Below the pieces are notes generated by a model. That model did no database searches. It saw only the letters and a program-made list of their open reading frames with translations, and was not told the DNA's origin. Made by a program: the position numbers and the translations under genes. This document shows, piece after piece, positions 43,364-52,353 of a stretch of DNA of 64,000 bases (positions are counted from its first letter, which is position 1; each line of letters opens with the position of its first letter). The stretch is from Paraburkholderia sp. (lineage in GTDB: Bacteria; Pseudomonadota; Gammaproteobacteria; Burkholderiales; Burkholderiaceae): assembly GCF_028283785.1 (NCBI RefSeq), contig NZ_JAPWKB010000019.1, positions 1,012,001 to 1,076,000 of the forward strand, written 5' to 3'.

Positions 43364-45436
43364 ATGGCCCGAAACCCCGTCACTCCCACCGCTTCCAGCG
43401 ACACGCCGGCTTCGCCTGCGGAGCAGGCCGCCGCTTTGCGCGCGGAACTCGAACGCGCGAATCACGCGTACTACGTGCTCGACCAGCCGGATTTGCCCGA
43501 CGCGGAATACGACCGTCTGTTCAAGGCGCTCCAGCAGATCGAGGCGGACCATCCGGATCTGATCACGCCCGACTCGCCGACGCAGCGCGTCGGTGGCGAA
43601 GCGGCGAGCGGTTTTTCGCCGGTCGTCCACGACCAGCCCATGCTGTCGTTGAACAACGGCTTTGCCGACGAAGACATCGTCGCGTTCGACAAACGGATCG
43701 CCGACGCGCTGGGCAAAAGCCCGGAGCAGCCGGTCCAGTACGCGGCGGAACTGAAGTTCGACGGCCTCGCTATCTCGCTGCGTTACGTGGACGGCCGTTT
43801 CGTCCAGGCGTCCACGCGCGGCGACGGCACGACGGGCGAAGACGTCACCGAAAACGTCCGCACGATCCGCTCGATCCCGTTGACGCTCAAGGGCAAGCGC
43901 GTGCCGCACATGCTCGACGTGCGCGGCGAAGTGCTGATGTTCAAGCGCGATTTCGAGCGGCTCAACGAACGTCAGCGCAACGCCGAACAGCGCGAGTTCG
44001 CGAATCCGCGAAACGCGGCGGCGGGCAGTTTGCGCCAGCTCGATTCGAAGATCACCGCGCAACGGCCGCTGTCGTTTTTCGCGTACGGCATCGGCGTGCT
44101 GGACGGCATCGAGATGCCCGCAACCCATCGCGATCTGCTCGACTGGTACGCGGAACTCGGCTTGCCGGTGAACGGCGAGCGGGCGGTCGTCGATGGCGCG
44201 GACGGCTTGCTGGCGTTCTTCGCTGCGGTCGGCAAGAAGCGCGATGCGCTGCCGTACGACATCGACGGCGTGGTGTACAAGGTGAACCGCCGGGACGAAC
44301 AGGACACGCTGGGTTTCGTCTCGCGCGCGCCGCGTTTTGCGTTGGCGCACAAATTCCCGGCCCAGGAAGCATTGACGACGCTGATCGCGATCGACGTTCA
44401 GGTGGGCCGGACCGGCGCAATCACGCCGGTCGCGCGGCTCGAACCGGTGTTCGTCGGTGGCGCGACCGTGACCAATGCCACGCTGCATAACGAGGACGAA
44501 GTTCGTCGCAAGGACATTCGTATCGGCGACACGGTGATCGTCCGGCGCGCGGGCGACGTGATCCCCGAAGTGGTCGGTGCGCTGCTGGATCGACGGCCCG
44601 AAGGCGCGTCGGAATTCGTGATGCCGATCGAATGTCCGGTGTGCGGTTCGGCGATCGAACGTCTGCCGGACGAAGCGATCGCGCGCTGTTCGGGCGGCCT
44701 GTTCTGCCCGGCGCAGCGCAAGCAGGCGCTCTGGCACTTCGCACAACGCCGCGCGCTCGATATCGACGGTCTCGGCGAAAAAATCATCGACCAGCTGGTC
44801 GATCAAAATCTGGTGCGCACGCCGGCCGATCTGTTCAATCTCGGTTTTTCGACGCTCGCCGAACTCGACCGTTTCGCGGAAAAGTCCGCGCAAAACCTGC
44901 TCGACTCGCTCGACACGGCGCGCAAGACCACGCTCGCGCGTTTTATCTATGCGCTCGGCATCCGGCACGTCGGCGAATCGACGGCCAAAGACCTCGCAAA
45001 GCACTTCGGTTCGCTCGATCCGATCATGGATGCGACCGTCGAACAGCTGCTCGAAGTCAACGACGTCGGGCCGGTCGTCGCGGCGTCCTTGCATCAGTTT
45101 TTTGCTGAAGACCACAATCGCACGGTGATCGACCAGTTGCGCGCGCCGGGCAAGGTCGAATGGGTGGAAGGGCCGCCCGCGCCGAAGGCGCCGCAAGGCG
45201 TGCTGGCCGGCAAGACGGTGGTGTTGACCGGCACCTTGCCGACGTTGGGCCGTGACGAAGCGAAGGAAATGCTCGAAGCGGCGGGTGCGAAGGTTGCGGG
45301 TTCGGTGTCGAAGAAGACGGACTACGTGGTGGCAGGCGCCGACGCGGGCAGCAAACTCGTGAAAGCAGAGGAACTCGGCATTGCCGTGCTCGACGAAGAG
45401 GGTATGCGCACGCTCCTGGAGGGGCATACAACATGA
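43364..45436 (+). CDS. ligA: NAD-dependent DNA ligase LigA
   Basis: Essential replication ligase of 690 aa that seals nicks using NAD+. In order: the Ia domain with HAYYVLDQPDLPDAEYD, the nucleotidyltransferase domain with adenylated Lys131 in AELKFDGLAISLR, an OB fold, the four-cysteine zinc finger (CPVCGSAI...CSGGLFCPAQR), helix-hairpin-helix repeats (LEVNDVGPVVAAS), and a C-terminal BRCT domain (GKTVVLTGTLPTLGRDEAKE). Full length. Its stop overlaps the def start by 4 bases (ATGA). Confidence 0.98.
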   Translation: MARNPVTPTASSDTPASPAEQAAALRAELERANHAYYVLDQPDLPDAEYDRLFKALQQIEADHPDLITPDSPTQRVGGEAASGFSPVVHDQPMLSLNNGFADEDIVAFDKRIADALGKSPEQPVQYAAELKFDGLAISLRYVDGRFVQASTRGDGTTGEDVTENVRTIRSIPLTLKGKRVPHMLDVRGEVLMFKRDFERLNERQRNAEQREFANPRNAAAGSLRQLDSKITAQRPLSFFAYGIGVLDGIEMPATHRDLLDWYAELGLPVNGERAVVDGADGLLAFFAAVGKKRDALPYDIDGVVYKVNRRDEQDTLGFVSRAPRFALAHKFPAQEALTTLIAIDVQVGRTGAITPVARLEPVFVGGATVTNATLHNEDEVRRKDIRIGDTVIVRRAGDVIPEVVGALLDRRPEGASEFVMPIECPVCGSAIERLPDEAIARCSGGLFCPAQRKQALWHFAQRRALDIDGLGEKIIDQLVDQNLVRTPADLFNLGFSTLAELDRFAEKSAQNLLDSLDTARKTTLARFIYALGIRHVGESTAKDLAKHFGSLDPIMDATVEQLLEVNDVGPVVAASLHQFFAEDHNRTVIDQLRAPGKVEWVEGPPAPKAPQGVLAGKTVVLTGTLPTLGRDEAKEMLEAAGAKVAGSVSKKTDYVVAGADAGSKLVKAEELGIAVLDEEGMRTLLEGHTT

Positions 45437-45966
45437 TTCGTGAAATTCTCAAGATGGGCGATCCGCGTCTGTTGCGCATCGCCGCGCCGGTCGATCGTTT
45501 CAACACGCCCGAACTGCACGCGTTGATCGCGGACATGTTCGAGACCATGCATCACGCGAACGGCGCGGGACTCGCCGCGCCGCAGATCGGCGTCGATCTG
45601 CAACTGGTGATCTTCGGTTTTGGTCAGAACGAGCGCTATCCCGATGCGCCGCCGGTGCCCGAAACCGTGTTGATCAACCCGAAGATCACGCCGGTGTCGC
45701 AAGACATGGAAGAGGGTTGGGAAGGCTGTCTGTCGGTGCCGGGTTTGCGGGGTGCCGTGAGCCGGTTTTCGATGATCCGCTATCACGGCTTCGACCAGTT
45801 CGGTAACGCGATCGACCGCGTCGCGGAAGGTTTCCACGCGCGTGTCGTTCAGCACGAATGCGATCACCTGATCGGCAAGCTGTATCCGATGCGGATCAAC
45901 GACTTCGCAAAGTTCGGCTTCACCGAAGTGCTGTTCCCGGACATGGACCCGAATAGCGACGATTGA
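45433..45966 (+). CDS. def: Peptide deformylase
   Basis: Metalloenzyme that removes the N-formyl group from nascent proteins. All three motifs are present in the 177-aa protein: GAGLAAPQIG (44-53), EGCLSVPG with metal ligand Cys99, and QHECDHLIG with His141/Glu142/His145. It overlaps ligA by 4 bases, so the two are translationally coupled; ligA-def is a less common pairing than the classic def-fmt, and no fmt is nearby. This may be one of several deformylase genes. A strong bidirectional terminator follows. Confidence 0.97.
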   Translation: MIREILKMGDPRLLRIAAPVDRFNTPELHALIADMFETMHHANGAGLAAPQIGVDLQLVIFGFGQNERYPDAPPVPETVLINPKITPVSQDMEEGWEGCLSVPGLRGAVSRFSMIRYHGFDQFGNAIDRVAEGFHARVVQHECDHLIGKLYPMRINDFAKFGFTEVLFPDMDPNSDD

Positions 45967-46018
45967 TCGTGGCGGCAAATCCGCTTCACGTCCCATCGGC
46001 GCGCCGGTGACGGCGGAT

Positions 46019-46052
46019 AAAAAAAGCCCACGCAGTGCGTGGGCTTTTTTTC
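46019..46052. terminator. Bidirectional terminator between def and the pseudouridine synthase gene
   Basis: A 9-bp stem (AGCCCACGC at 46025-46033 with GCGTGGGCT at 46037-46045) has A-tracts before and T-tracts after it. It serves the converging def (+) and pseudouridine synthase (-) transcripts. Confidence 0.92.
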
Positions 46053-46088
46053 ATCTGACGCCGAAGGTCAGTCGAACCGTCGAGACAC

Positions 46089-48350
46089 TTAGAACGATTC
46101 GTCCGCCGACAGATAACGCCATTGTCCCGGCGGCAACGCGCCGAGCAGCACGTGACCCATCCGGACGCGTTTGAGGCCGACCACTTGCAGGCCGACCAGC
46201 TCGCACATCCGGCGAATCTGGCGTTTTTTGCCTTCGCGCAGCACGAAACGCAATTGCTCGCCGTTTTGCCAGCTCACCCGAGCGGGCTTCAGTGGCACGT
46301 CGTCGAGCGACAGGCCGTGGCACAGCAACGCGAGGCTTTCCGCCGGGAAATGCTGGTCCACTTCCGTGTGCACGTCGTCGTAGCTGACGCGCACCAGGTA
46401 TTCCTTGTCCACGTCCGAATGGCCGCCGATCAACTGCTTCGCGACCCGGCCGTCTTGCGTCAGCACCAGCAAACCGGTCGAGTCGATATCGAGGCGTCCG
46501 GCCGGCGCCAGCTGGCGCAAGTGCAAAGGCATGAAATGGATATCGGAATGATCGCCTTCCCAACGATTTTCCGGCGTGACCAGCGTGATTGCCGGCTCGT
46601 AACCGTCTTCGGCCTGACCGGACACGAGTCCGACCGGCTTGTGAATCAGGATCGTGACCTGTTGCGACTGGAATGCTTGCGCGGCCGCGTTGATCTCGAT
46701 CTTTTGATCCGGGCGAACCTTGGTGCCGAGCGTGTCGATCACGACGCCATCGACGGTGACCCAGCCTTTTTCGATCCATTCGTCGGCTTCGCGGCGCGAG
46801 CACATGCCCAATTCGGACATCAGCTTCGACAGACGCAGCGAGCCGGGTGCGTCTTCACGCTGCGGCCTGAAACCGTCGTCGCGCGGTGCGGACGATGCCG
46901 ACGGTGCGCGCGGCGGCTTCTGGTTGAAGCGTGCCGGGCGATCGAATTCTTCCTCGACCTCAACCCGCTTGACCGGTTTGCCCGGTTTTACGAAAGCCGG
47001 GCGCTCGCCTTCGGGGCGCGGGCCGCGCTCTCCGTCGAAACGACGCGGTGCGCGATCGCCTTCCGGACGCGGTCCGCGCTCGGTTGTCGTAAACGGACGT
47101 GCGGGGCGGTCGCCGTCACGGCGCGGCGGACGCTCGCTGTCGAAACGACGCGGTGCGCGGTCGCCTTCGGGACGCGGGCCGCGCTCGCGGTCCGACGAAA
47201 ACGGACGTGCGGGGCGGTCGCCGTCACGGCGCGGCGGACGTTCGCTGTCGAAACGACGCGGTGCGCGGTCGCCTTCGGGACGCGGGCCGCGGTCCGACGA
47301 AAACGGACGTGCGGGACGGTCGCCGTCACGGCGGGGCGGACGTTCGCTGTCGAAGCGGCGCGGTGCGCGGTCGCCTTCGGGACGCGGACCACGATCCGAC
47401 GAGAACGGACGTGCCGGACGATCGCCATCGCGACGCGGCGGACGATCACCTTCGGGACGCGGACCCCGATCCGACGAAAACGAGCGTGCCGGACGATCGC
47501 CATCACGACGCGGCGGACGATCACCTTCGGGACGCGGACCCCGATCCGACGAAAACGAGCGTGCCGGACGATCGCCATCGCGGCGCGGCGTACGATCACC
47601 TTCCGGACGCGGACCACGATCCGACGAAAACGAACGTGCAGGGCGGTCGCCGTCACGACGCGGCGGACGATCACCTTCGGGACGCGGACCCCGATCCGAC
47701 GAAAACGAACGCGCCGGACGATCGCCATCGCGACGCGGCGGACGATCACCTTCAGGACGCGGACCACGATCCGACGAGAACGAACGCGCCGGACGATCGC
47801 CGTCACGACGCGGCGGACGATCCCCATCGGGACGCGGACCACGATCCGACGAGAACGAACGCGCCGGACGATCGCCATCGCGACGCGGCGGACGATCACC
47901 TTCGGGACGCGGACCCCGATCCGACGAAAACGAACGCGCCGGACGATCGCCGTCACGACGCGGCGGACGATCACTTTCGGGACGCGGACCACGATCCGAC
48001 GAGAACGAACGTGCCGGACGGTCGCCATCGCGACGCGGCGGACGATCACCTTCCGGACGCGGGCCACGATCCGACGAGAACGGACGTGCCGGACGATCGC
48101 CGTCGAACTTGCGCGGCGGTCGGGCATCACCCGACGCGCGGTTGCCGCCGGCAAAGGATTTGCCGCCCGAAGGCCGCTTTGCGTCACCCGCTGCGCCCTG
48201 GCCGGCCCGCGGCGGACGGTCGCCGCGAGGCGCGTCCGCTTTGGGGCCCGTCGGGCGGGTCGGCTTGCGTCCGGACGTCGTGCCGGTGCGAACCGGGGCG
48301 CGTTCGGACGAAGCCGGACGCGGGTGCTTGGCTGTCAATTTGACTCGCAT
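46089..48350 (-). CDS. 23S rRNA pseudouridine synthase (RluB/E/F family, RluF-like) with a tandem-repeat N-terminus
   Basis: A 753-aa protein in two parts. The C-terminal ~250 residues form a normal RsuA-family enzyme: an S4 RNA-binding domain (LRLSKLMSELGMCSRREADE, about 504-560) and a catalytic domain with GRLDIDSTGL (catalytic Asp621) and GKKRQIRRMCELVG. RluF is the closest relative I recognise; RluB is the alternative. The N-terminal ~500 residues are disordered and highly charged. Residues 82-451 consist of about 13 tandem units: nine of 24-25 residues with the core DRPARSFSSDRGPRPEGD, then four longer ones of 34-42 containing RRFDSERPP. E. coli homologues lack this entirely. The gene is next to glnD, 6 bases downstream of its stop. 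Confidence 0.9.
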   Translation of the reverse strand: MRVKLTAKHPRPASSERAPVRTGTTSGRKPTRPTGPKADAPRGDRPPRAGQGAAGDAKRPSGGKSFAGGNRASGDARPPRKFDGDRPARPFSSDRGPRPEGDRPPRRDGDRPARSFSSDRGPRPESDRPPRRDGDRPARSFSSDRGPRPEGDRPPRRDGDRPARSFSSDRGPRPDGDRPPRRDGDRPARSFSSDRGPRPEGDRPPRRDGDRPARSFSSDRGPRPEGDRPPRRDGDRPARSFSSDRGPRPEGDRTPRRDGDRPARSFSSDRGPRPEGDRPPRRDGDRPARSFSSDRGPRPEGDRPPRRDGDRPARPFSSDRGPRPEGDRAPRRFDSERPPRRDGDRPARPFSSDRGPRPEGDRAPRRFDSERPPRRDGDRPARPFSSDRERGPRPEGDRAPRRFDSERPPRRDGDRPARPFTTTERGPRPEGDRAPRRFDGERGPRPEGERPAFVKPGKPVKRVEVEEEFDRPARFNQKPPRAPSASSAPRDDGFRPQREDAPGSLRLSKLMSELGMCSRREADEWIEKGWVTVDGVVIDTLGTKVRPDQKIEINAAAQAFQSQQVTILIHKPVGLVSGQAEDGYEPAITLVTPENRWEGDHSDIHFMPLHLRQLAPAGRLDIDSTGLLVLTQDGRVAKQLIGGHSDVDKEYLVRVSYDDVHTEVDQHFPAESLALLCHGLSLDDVPLKPARVSWQNGEQLRFVLREGKKRQIRRMCELVGLQVVGLKRVRMGHVLLGALPPGQWRYLSADESF
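46998..48107 (-). repeat. Coding tandem repeats (75-base units) in the pseudouridine synthase gene
   Basis: About 1.1 kb of in-frame tandem repeats inside the pseudouridine synthase gene. The upstream eight units are almost exactly 75 bases and nearly identical to each other, including third codon positions; the four nearest the catalytic domain are longer and more diverged. The regular period invites confusion with CRISPR, but there are no variable spacers. Confidence 0.93.
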
Positions 48351-48356
48351 GAAATC

Positions 48357-50936
48357 TCACACTGCGATCGCGCGCAGTAGTTCCGTTTCGACCTGAATTT
48401 GCAGGCGGTTGTTGGAAAGGCCGTGTCCGTCCAGCAGGAACACGTCCTCGACGCGTTCGCCGAGCGTGTTGATCCGCGCCGCATGGACGCCGACCCGGTG
48501 CTCGGCCAGCACGCGCGCGATCGAATAAAGAAGGCCCGGCCGGTCGTTCGCCGACACGGACAGGATGTAGTACTGACCGCGTTCATCGGCCCGCAGGTCG
48601 ACGCGCGGCGTCACAGGGAAGGTCCGCGAAAGGCGCGATAAACGGCCCTTCGACGGTTCGGGTAGCAAGGTGCCGTCGGCCGTGAGCCGCGCGGCGAGTT
48701 CCTGCTCCACCAGATTCGCTATATCGCGATAATGCACGTCCTGTTCGGTATGCGCGACCAGAAAGTTGTCGATTGCGTAGCCGTGACGGGTCGTGCTGAC
48801 ACGTGCATCCAGTACCGACAGCGCATTCCGGTCGAAATACGCGCAAATTTCGGCAAACAGGTCAGGACGGTCCTTCACATACACCAGAACCTGTAAGGCT
48901 TCGCCGATCGGCGACGGACGGGCTCGGACAATCGGCGTCGGTGTATCGATGTGACGGTACAAAACCCGCGTTTGCCACGCGATATCCGACGCGTCGTGCC
49001 GCAGAAAATACCCGATGTCGAGTTTGTCCCACAGCGCGCGATGCGCGTTTTCCGGCACCGTTTCGAGCCGCAGCAGCGCAAGCGCTTCTTCCTGACGCGT
49101 TTTCAGCTCCGAATGCGCGTCGGGACGGGCGCCGCCGAGCACGGCAAGCGTCGCGCGATACAGGTCTTCCAGCAGCTTGCCCTTCCAGTTGTTCCAGACT
49201 TTCGGGCTGGTGCCGCGAATATCGGCCACCGTCAGCAGATACAGCGCCGTCAGACGCCGCTCGGTGCCGACCTGCGCGGCAAACCGGCGAATCACTTCCG
49301 GGTCGCTGGTGTCCTGCTTCTGCGCGACCTGACTCATCGTCAGATGTTGCTCGACCAGCCACACCACGAGATCGGCGTCTTCGTCTTCGATACCGTGATC
49401 GCGGCAAAAATGACGCGCGTCGGCCATGCCGAGTTGCGAGTGATCGCCGCCACGACCCTTGGCGATATCGTGGAACAGCGCGGCGACGTACAACACCCAC
49501 GGCCGCTCGAAATTGACGATCAGCTGGCTGCAGAACGGATATTCGTGCGCGTGTTCGGCGACCGCGAAGCGGCGCAGGTTACGCAGCACCATCAGGATGT
49601 GCTGGTCGACCGTGTACACGTGATAGAGGTCGTGCTGCATCTGTCCGACGATGCGTCGGAAATTCAGCAGATACCGGCCCAGCACGCTGGTCTGATTCAT
49701 CAGGCGTAGTGCGTGGGTGACGCCGGCCGGTTCTTTAAGAATGGCCAGGAATAACCGCTGGTTTTCCGGATCACGGCGCCACGCGCGATCCATCCGGTCG
49801 CGGGCGTTGTAGATTGCGCGCAGCGTGCGCGCCGACAGCCCTTTGACGCCCGGCGTCTGCTCGTACAGCAGGAACGCTTCGAGGATCGCATTCGGCTCGC
49901 GCTCGAACACGTCGTCGCTGGCGATTTCGAGCATGCCCTGTTTTTCGACGAAGCGGTCCGACAGCACGCGTGTGATGCCGCTCGTGCTCGGAAACAGTTG
50001 CGCCTCGATGTTCTGGATCAGGATGGTCGCGAGCTGCGTGACCGCTTTCGCGGCCCAGTAATAGCGGCGCATCAGCTGTTCGCTGGCGCGCTTGGTCGCG
50101 GTGGCCTTGTAGCCGAGACTATCCGCGACCGGCGTTTGCAGGTCGAACACCAGAATGTCCTGACGACGCCCGGCCAGCACGTGCAGCCGTGCGCGCAGCG
50201 ATTTCAGGAAGCCTTCGTTGCGGCTCAGTTCGCGTGCTTCGCGCTCGGTGATCAGGCCGCGTGCTTCGAGTTCGCGCCACGAACTGCCGAACCCGGCCGC
50301 CTGGGTGATCCACAAAATCAGTTGAAGATCGCGCAGGCCGCCCGGGCTTTCCTTGATATTCGGTTCCAGCGCATACGGCGTGTCCTGGAACTTGGCGTGA
50401 CGTTGACGCATTTCCAGGACTTTGGCCTGGAAAAACGAGCGCGGATCGAGCGCCGCGCGGTAATGCGTCGCGAAGCCTTCGAACAGCGGCGTGCTGCCGG
50501 TGATCCGGCGCGCTTCGAGCAGCGAAGTGCGCACGGTGACGTCGTTCTCGGATTCTTCGAGGCACTGCGACACGCTGCGCACGCTGCTGCCCAGCTCCAG
50601 ACCGAGATCCCACGCGAGACCGATAAAGCGCTCGATGCGCGCTTCCAGATGCTCGACGGGCTCGTCCGGCAGCAACACGAGGATGTCGATGTCGGAATGC
50701 GGCGCGAGTTCGCCGCGCCCGTAGCCGCCGACCGCAAGCAGCGCCAGTTCGTGCGGCAGATCGCACGCGTTCCACGCCTTGCGCAACGTGTTGTCGGTGA
50801 TGCGCGCGAGCGTCTGCATCAACGGATCGACGTTGGTCGACGCCTTGAAACGCTCCAGCAGCCGGTTTTTGGCTACCTTGTAGTCCGCTTTGAGCGAGGT
50901 GGCATCGGGAGGGGCGACGGCGGAAACACTACTCAT
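48357..50936 (-). CDS. glnD: Bifunctional [protein-PII] uridylyltransferase/uridylyl-removing enzyme
   Basis: Nitrogen-status sensor of 859 aa that uridylylates PII when glutamine is low and de-uridylylates it when high. The N-terminal nucleotidyltransferase motif GGYGRGELAPHSDIDILV has Asp82 and Asp84. A central HD domain (ALFHDIAKGRGGDHS) provides the removing activity, and two ACT domains at the C-terminus (VYVKDRPDLFAEICAYFDRN; SVSANDRPGLLYSIARVLAE) sense glutamine. Full length against E. coli (890 aa). It lies 27 bases after map on the same strand, a common order. Confidence 0.97.
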   Translation of the reverse strand: MSSVSAVAPPDATSLKADYKVAKNRLLERFKASTNVDPLMQTLARITDNTLRKAWNACDLPHELALLAVGGYGRGELAPHSDIDILVLLPDEPVEHLEARIERFIGLAWDLGLELGSSVRSVSQCLEESENDVTVRTSLLEARRITGSTPLFEGFATHYRAALDPRSFFQAKVLEMRQRHAKFQDTPYALEPNIKESPGGLRDLQLILWITQAAGFGSSWRELEARGLITEREARELSRNEGFLKSLRARLHVLAGRRQDILVFDLQTPVADSLGYKATATKRASEQLMRRYYWAAKAVTQLATILIQNIEAQLFPSTSGITRVLSDRFVEKQGMLEIASDDVFEREPNAILEAFLLYEQTPGVKGLSARTLRAIYNARDRMDRAWRRDPENQRLFLAILKEPAGVTHALRLMNQTSVLGRYLLNFRRIVGQMQHDLYHVYTVDQHILMVLRNLRRFAVAEHAHEYPFCSQLIVNFERPWVLYVAALFHDIAKGRGGDHSQLGMADARHFCRDHGIEDEDADLVVWLVEQHLTMSQVAQKQDTSDPEVIRRFAAQVGTERRLTALYLLTVADIRGTSPKVWNNWKGKLLEDLYRATLAVLGGARPDAHSELKTRQEEALALLRLETVPENAHRALWDKLDIGYFLRHDASDIAWQTRVLYRHIDTPTPIVRARPSPIGEALQVLVYVKDRPDLFAEICAYFDRNALSVLDARVSTTRHGYAIDNFLVAHTEQDVHYRDIANLVEQELAARLTADGTLLPEPSKGRLSRLSRTFPVTPRVDLRADERGQYYILSVSANDRPGLLYSIARVLAEHRVGVHAARINTLGERVEDVFLLDGHGLSNNRLQIQVETELLRAIAV

Positions 50937-50963
50937 AAGCGGGCGGCGAAAGGGCGGTGACGG

Positions 50964-51779
50964 TCAGGCTGCGGTGGTGACGGCAACGATGGGCGGACGC
51001 GCAGGCGTTCCCGCCGACACGGTCAGCACGTCGTAACCGGTTTCGGTGACGAGCACGGTGTGTTCCCATTGCGCGGACAGGCTGCGGTCCTTGGTTTTCA
51101 CGGTCCATTGATCGGGCATCGTGCGGATGTCGCGGCGGCCGGCGTTGATCATCGGCTCGATCGTGAAAATCATGCCGGCTTGCAGTTCGAGCCCGGTGCC
51201 GGGGCGGCCGTAATGCAGGATCTGCGGATCTTCGTGGAACACGGTGCCGATGCCGTGGCCGCAATATTCGCGCACCACGCTGTAGCCTTTGCCTTCGGCG
51301 TGCTTCTGGATTGCATAGCCGATATCGCCGAGATGCGCACCCGGGCGCACCTGGTCGATGCCGATCCACATGCATTCGAAGGTGGTTTGCACCAGCCGCT
51401 TCGCCATGATCGACCCTTCGCCGACGATGAACATGCGGCTCGTGTCGCCGAAATAGCCGTCCTTGATCACGGTGACGTCGATATTCAGCGCGTCGCCGTT
51501 CTTCAGCGCCTTTTCACCGGGAATGCCGTGACAGATCACGTCGTTCACGGAAATGCAGGTGGCTTTCGGGTACGGCGGATAGCCGGGCGGCTGATAGTTC
51601 AGCGGCGCGGGCACCGTGCCCTGTTCCTTGAGCATGTATTCGTGACACAGACGGTCGAGTTCGCCCGTGGTCACGCCGGCCTGAATATGGGGCGTAATGA
51701 AATCCAGCACCTCGCTGGCGAGGCGGCAGGCGACGCGCATCTGCGCGATATCGTGTTCGTTTTTGAGCGTAATAGCCAT
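50964..51779 (-). CDS. map: Methionine aminopeptidase, type I
   Basis: Removes the initiator methionine from nascent proteins after deformylation. The 271-aa protein carries the metal ligands in order: Asp in NIDVTVIKDGYFGDTSRMF (two), His in REYCGHGIGTVFHEDP, Glu in MIFTIEPMI and Glu in WEHTVLVTETG. Length is standard. It is divergent from rpsB, as in many proteobacteria, and heads the map-glnD-pseudouridine synthase run. The C-terminal PPIVAVTTAA tail is slightly longer than in E. coli. Confidence 0.97.
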   Translation of the reverse strand: MAITLKNEHDIAQMRVACRLASEVLDFITPHIQAGVTTGELDRLCHEYMLKEQGTVPAPLNYQPPGYPPYPKATCISVNDVICHGIPGEKALKNGDALNIDVTVIKDGYFGDTSRMFIVGEGSIMAKRLVQTTFECMWIGIDQVRPGAHLGDIGYAIQKHAEGKGYSVVREYCGHGIGTVFHEDPQILHYGRPGTGLELQAGMIFTIEPMINAGRRDIRTMPDQWTVKTKDRSLSAQWEHTVLVTETGYDVLTVSAGTPARPPIVAVTTAA

Positions 51780-51998
51780 GAGTCGGGCCTGAAATGCGAT
51801 TATTTCGGGATTATCGCACCATCTGTCTGCTGCCGCAGGCTTTTGCGAGCGGTGCGGGATGGCTGGCGGCGTTGTCGGCGGGGCTTTCGGGCGATCCCGG
51901 CAGGCTGCGGTAAATCATGCCGCAGCGCTGTTTGGCAGATGGGGATCGATCATTGCGCGGAAGGTGCAACCCGGTTGTGCGACAGGCGATCCAGCCGG

Positions 51999-52028
51999 TT
52001 GAGTCTACCGATAGTCACGTGCTATAAT
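51999..52028 (+). promoter_or_regulatory. Sigma-70 promoter of rpsB-tsf
   Basis: TTGAGT (51999-52004) and a perfect TATAAT (52023-52028) are separated by 18 bases. Transcription would start near 52035, giving a leader of about 320 bases before the rpsB ATG. Confidence 0.75.
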
Positions 52029-52190
52029 CTTTGGCTAAGTCGCCAGTTGCGCGCATTTTTTGTGCGTGTGATTCATGGGTTTGACATCGGCGCAATCCGA
52101 AAATGTTGCGGATTCAGGTTCGGGAAAACCGGGTCGAAGGTTCGTGCGGATTGTGTGGTGCGCGGTGGAATGAATGACGGCTCGAAGCGG

Positions 52191-52240
52191 TGGTTGCCTA
52201 CGCTGCGGGTCGGGTAGTAAAGCAGTATCTCAGGCAACCA
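52191..52240 (+). ncRNA. Putative structured rpsB leader element
   Basis: A 9-bp perfect stem TGGTTGCCT/AGGCAACCA closes a 32-base loop that itself contains CTGC/GCAG pairing potential (CGCTGC near 52201 with AGCAG near 52221). It ends 113 bases before the rpsB start. Autoregulation by ribosomal protein S2 is known for other map-rpsB gaps; assigning it here is inference. Confidence 0.45.
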
Positions 52241-52353
52241 ATTCGCAAGCCGGCGCACCCAGGGTGTCGGTCGCGCTGAACGACCCGAAATAGCGGGCGC
52301 GGCGCGGTCGATACGGCAGCCGGCTTAAGACCCAACCCTCGCGGAGAATTCTC

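Larger units (their letters stand above)
51780..52353. other. 574-base divergent region holding the rpsB promoter and leader
   Basis: No gene seen. The map-proximal half is unremarkable. The rpsB-proximal half contains a strong promoter and a transcribed leader of about 320 bases. In the leader, AATCCG/CGGATT (from 52094) can form a small hairpin, and TGGTTGCCT (52191-52199) pairs exactly with AGGCAACCA (52232-52240). In other proteobacteria the S2 protein represses rpsB-tsf through leader RNA in the same map-rpsB gap. Confidence 0.65.

Noticed and set aside
46998..48107. Possible CRISPR array or plasmid iterons
   Set aside because: Period is regular at 75 bases, but there are no unique spacers, no cas genes, and the repeat is in frame within an enzyme gene.
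46122..48396. Long open frames on the + strand opposite the pseudouridine synthase repeats
   Set aside because: They exist because the 75-base repeat is a multiple of three and GC-rich, so all frames stay open. Their translations are simple Arg/Thr or Ser/Gly/Arg repeats with no family match, whereas the minus strand runs into a complete enzyme.
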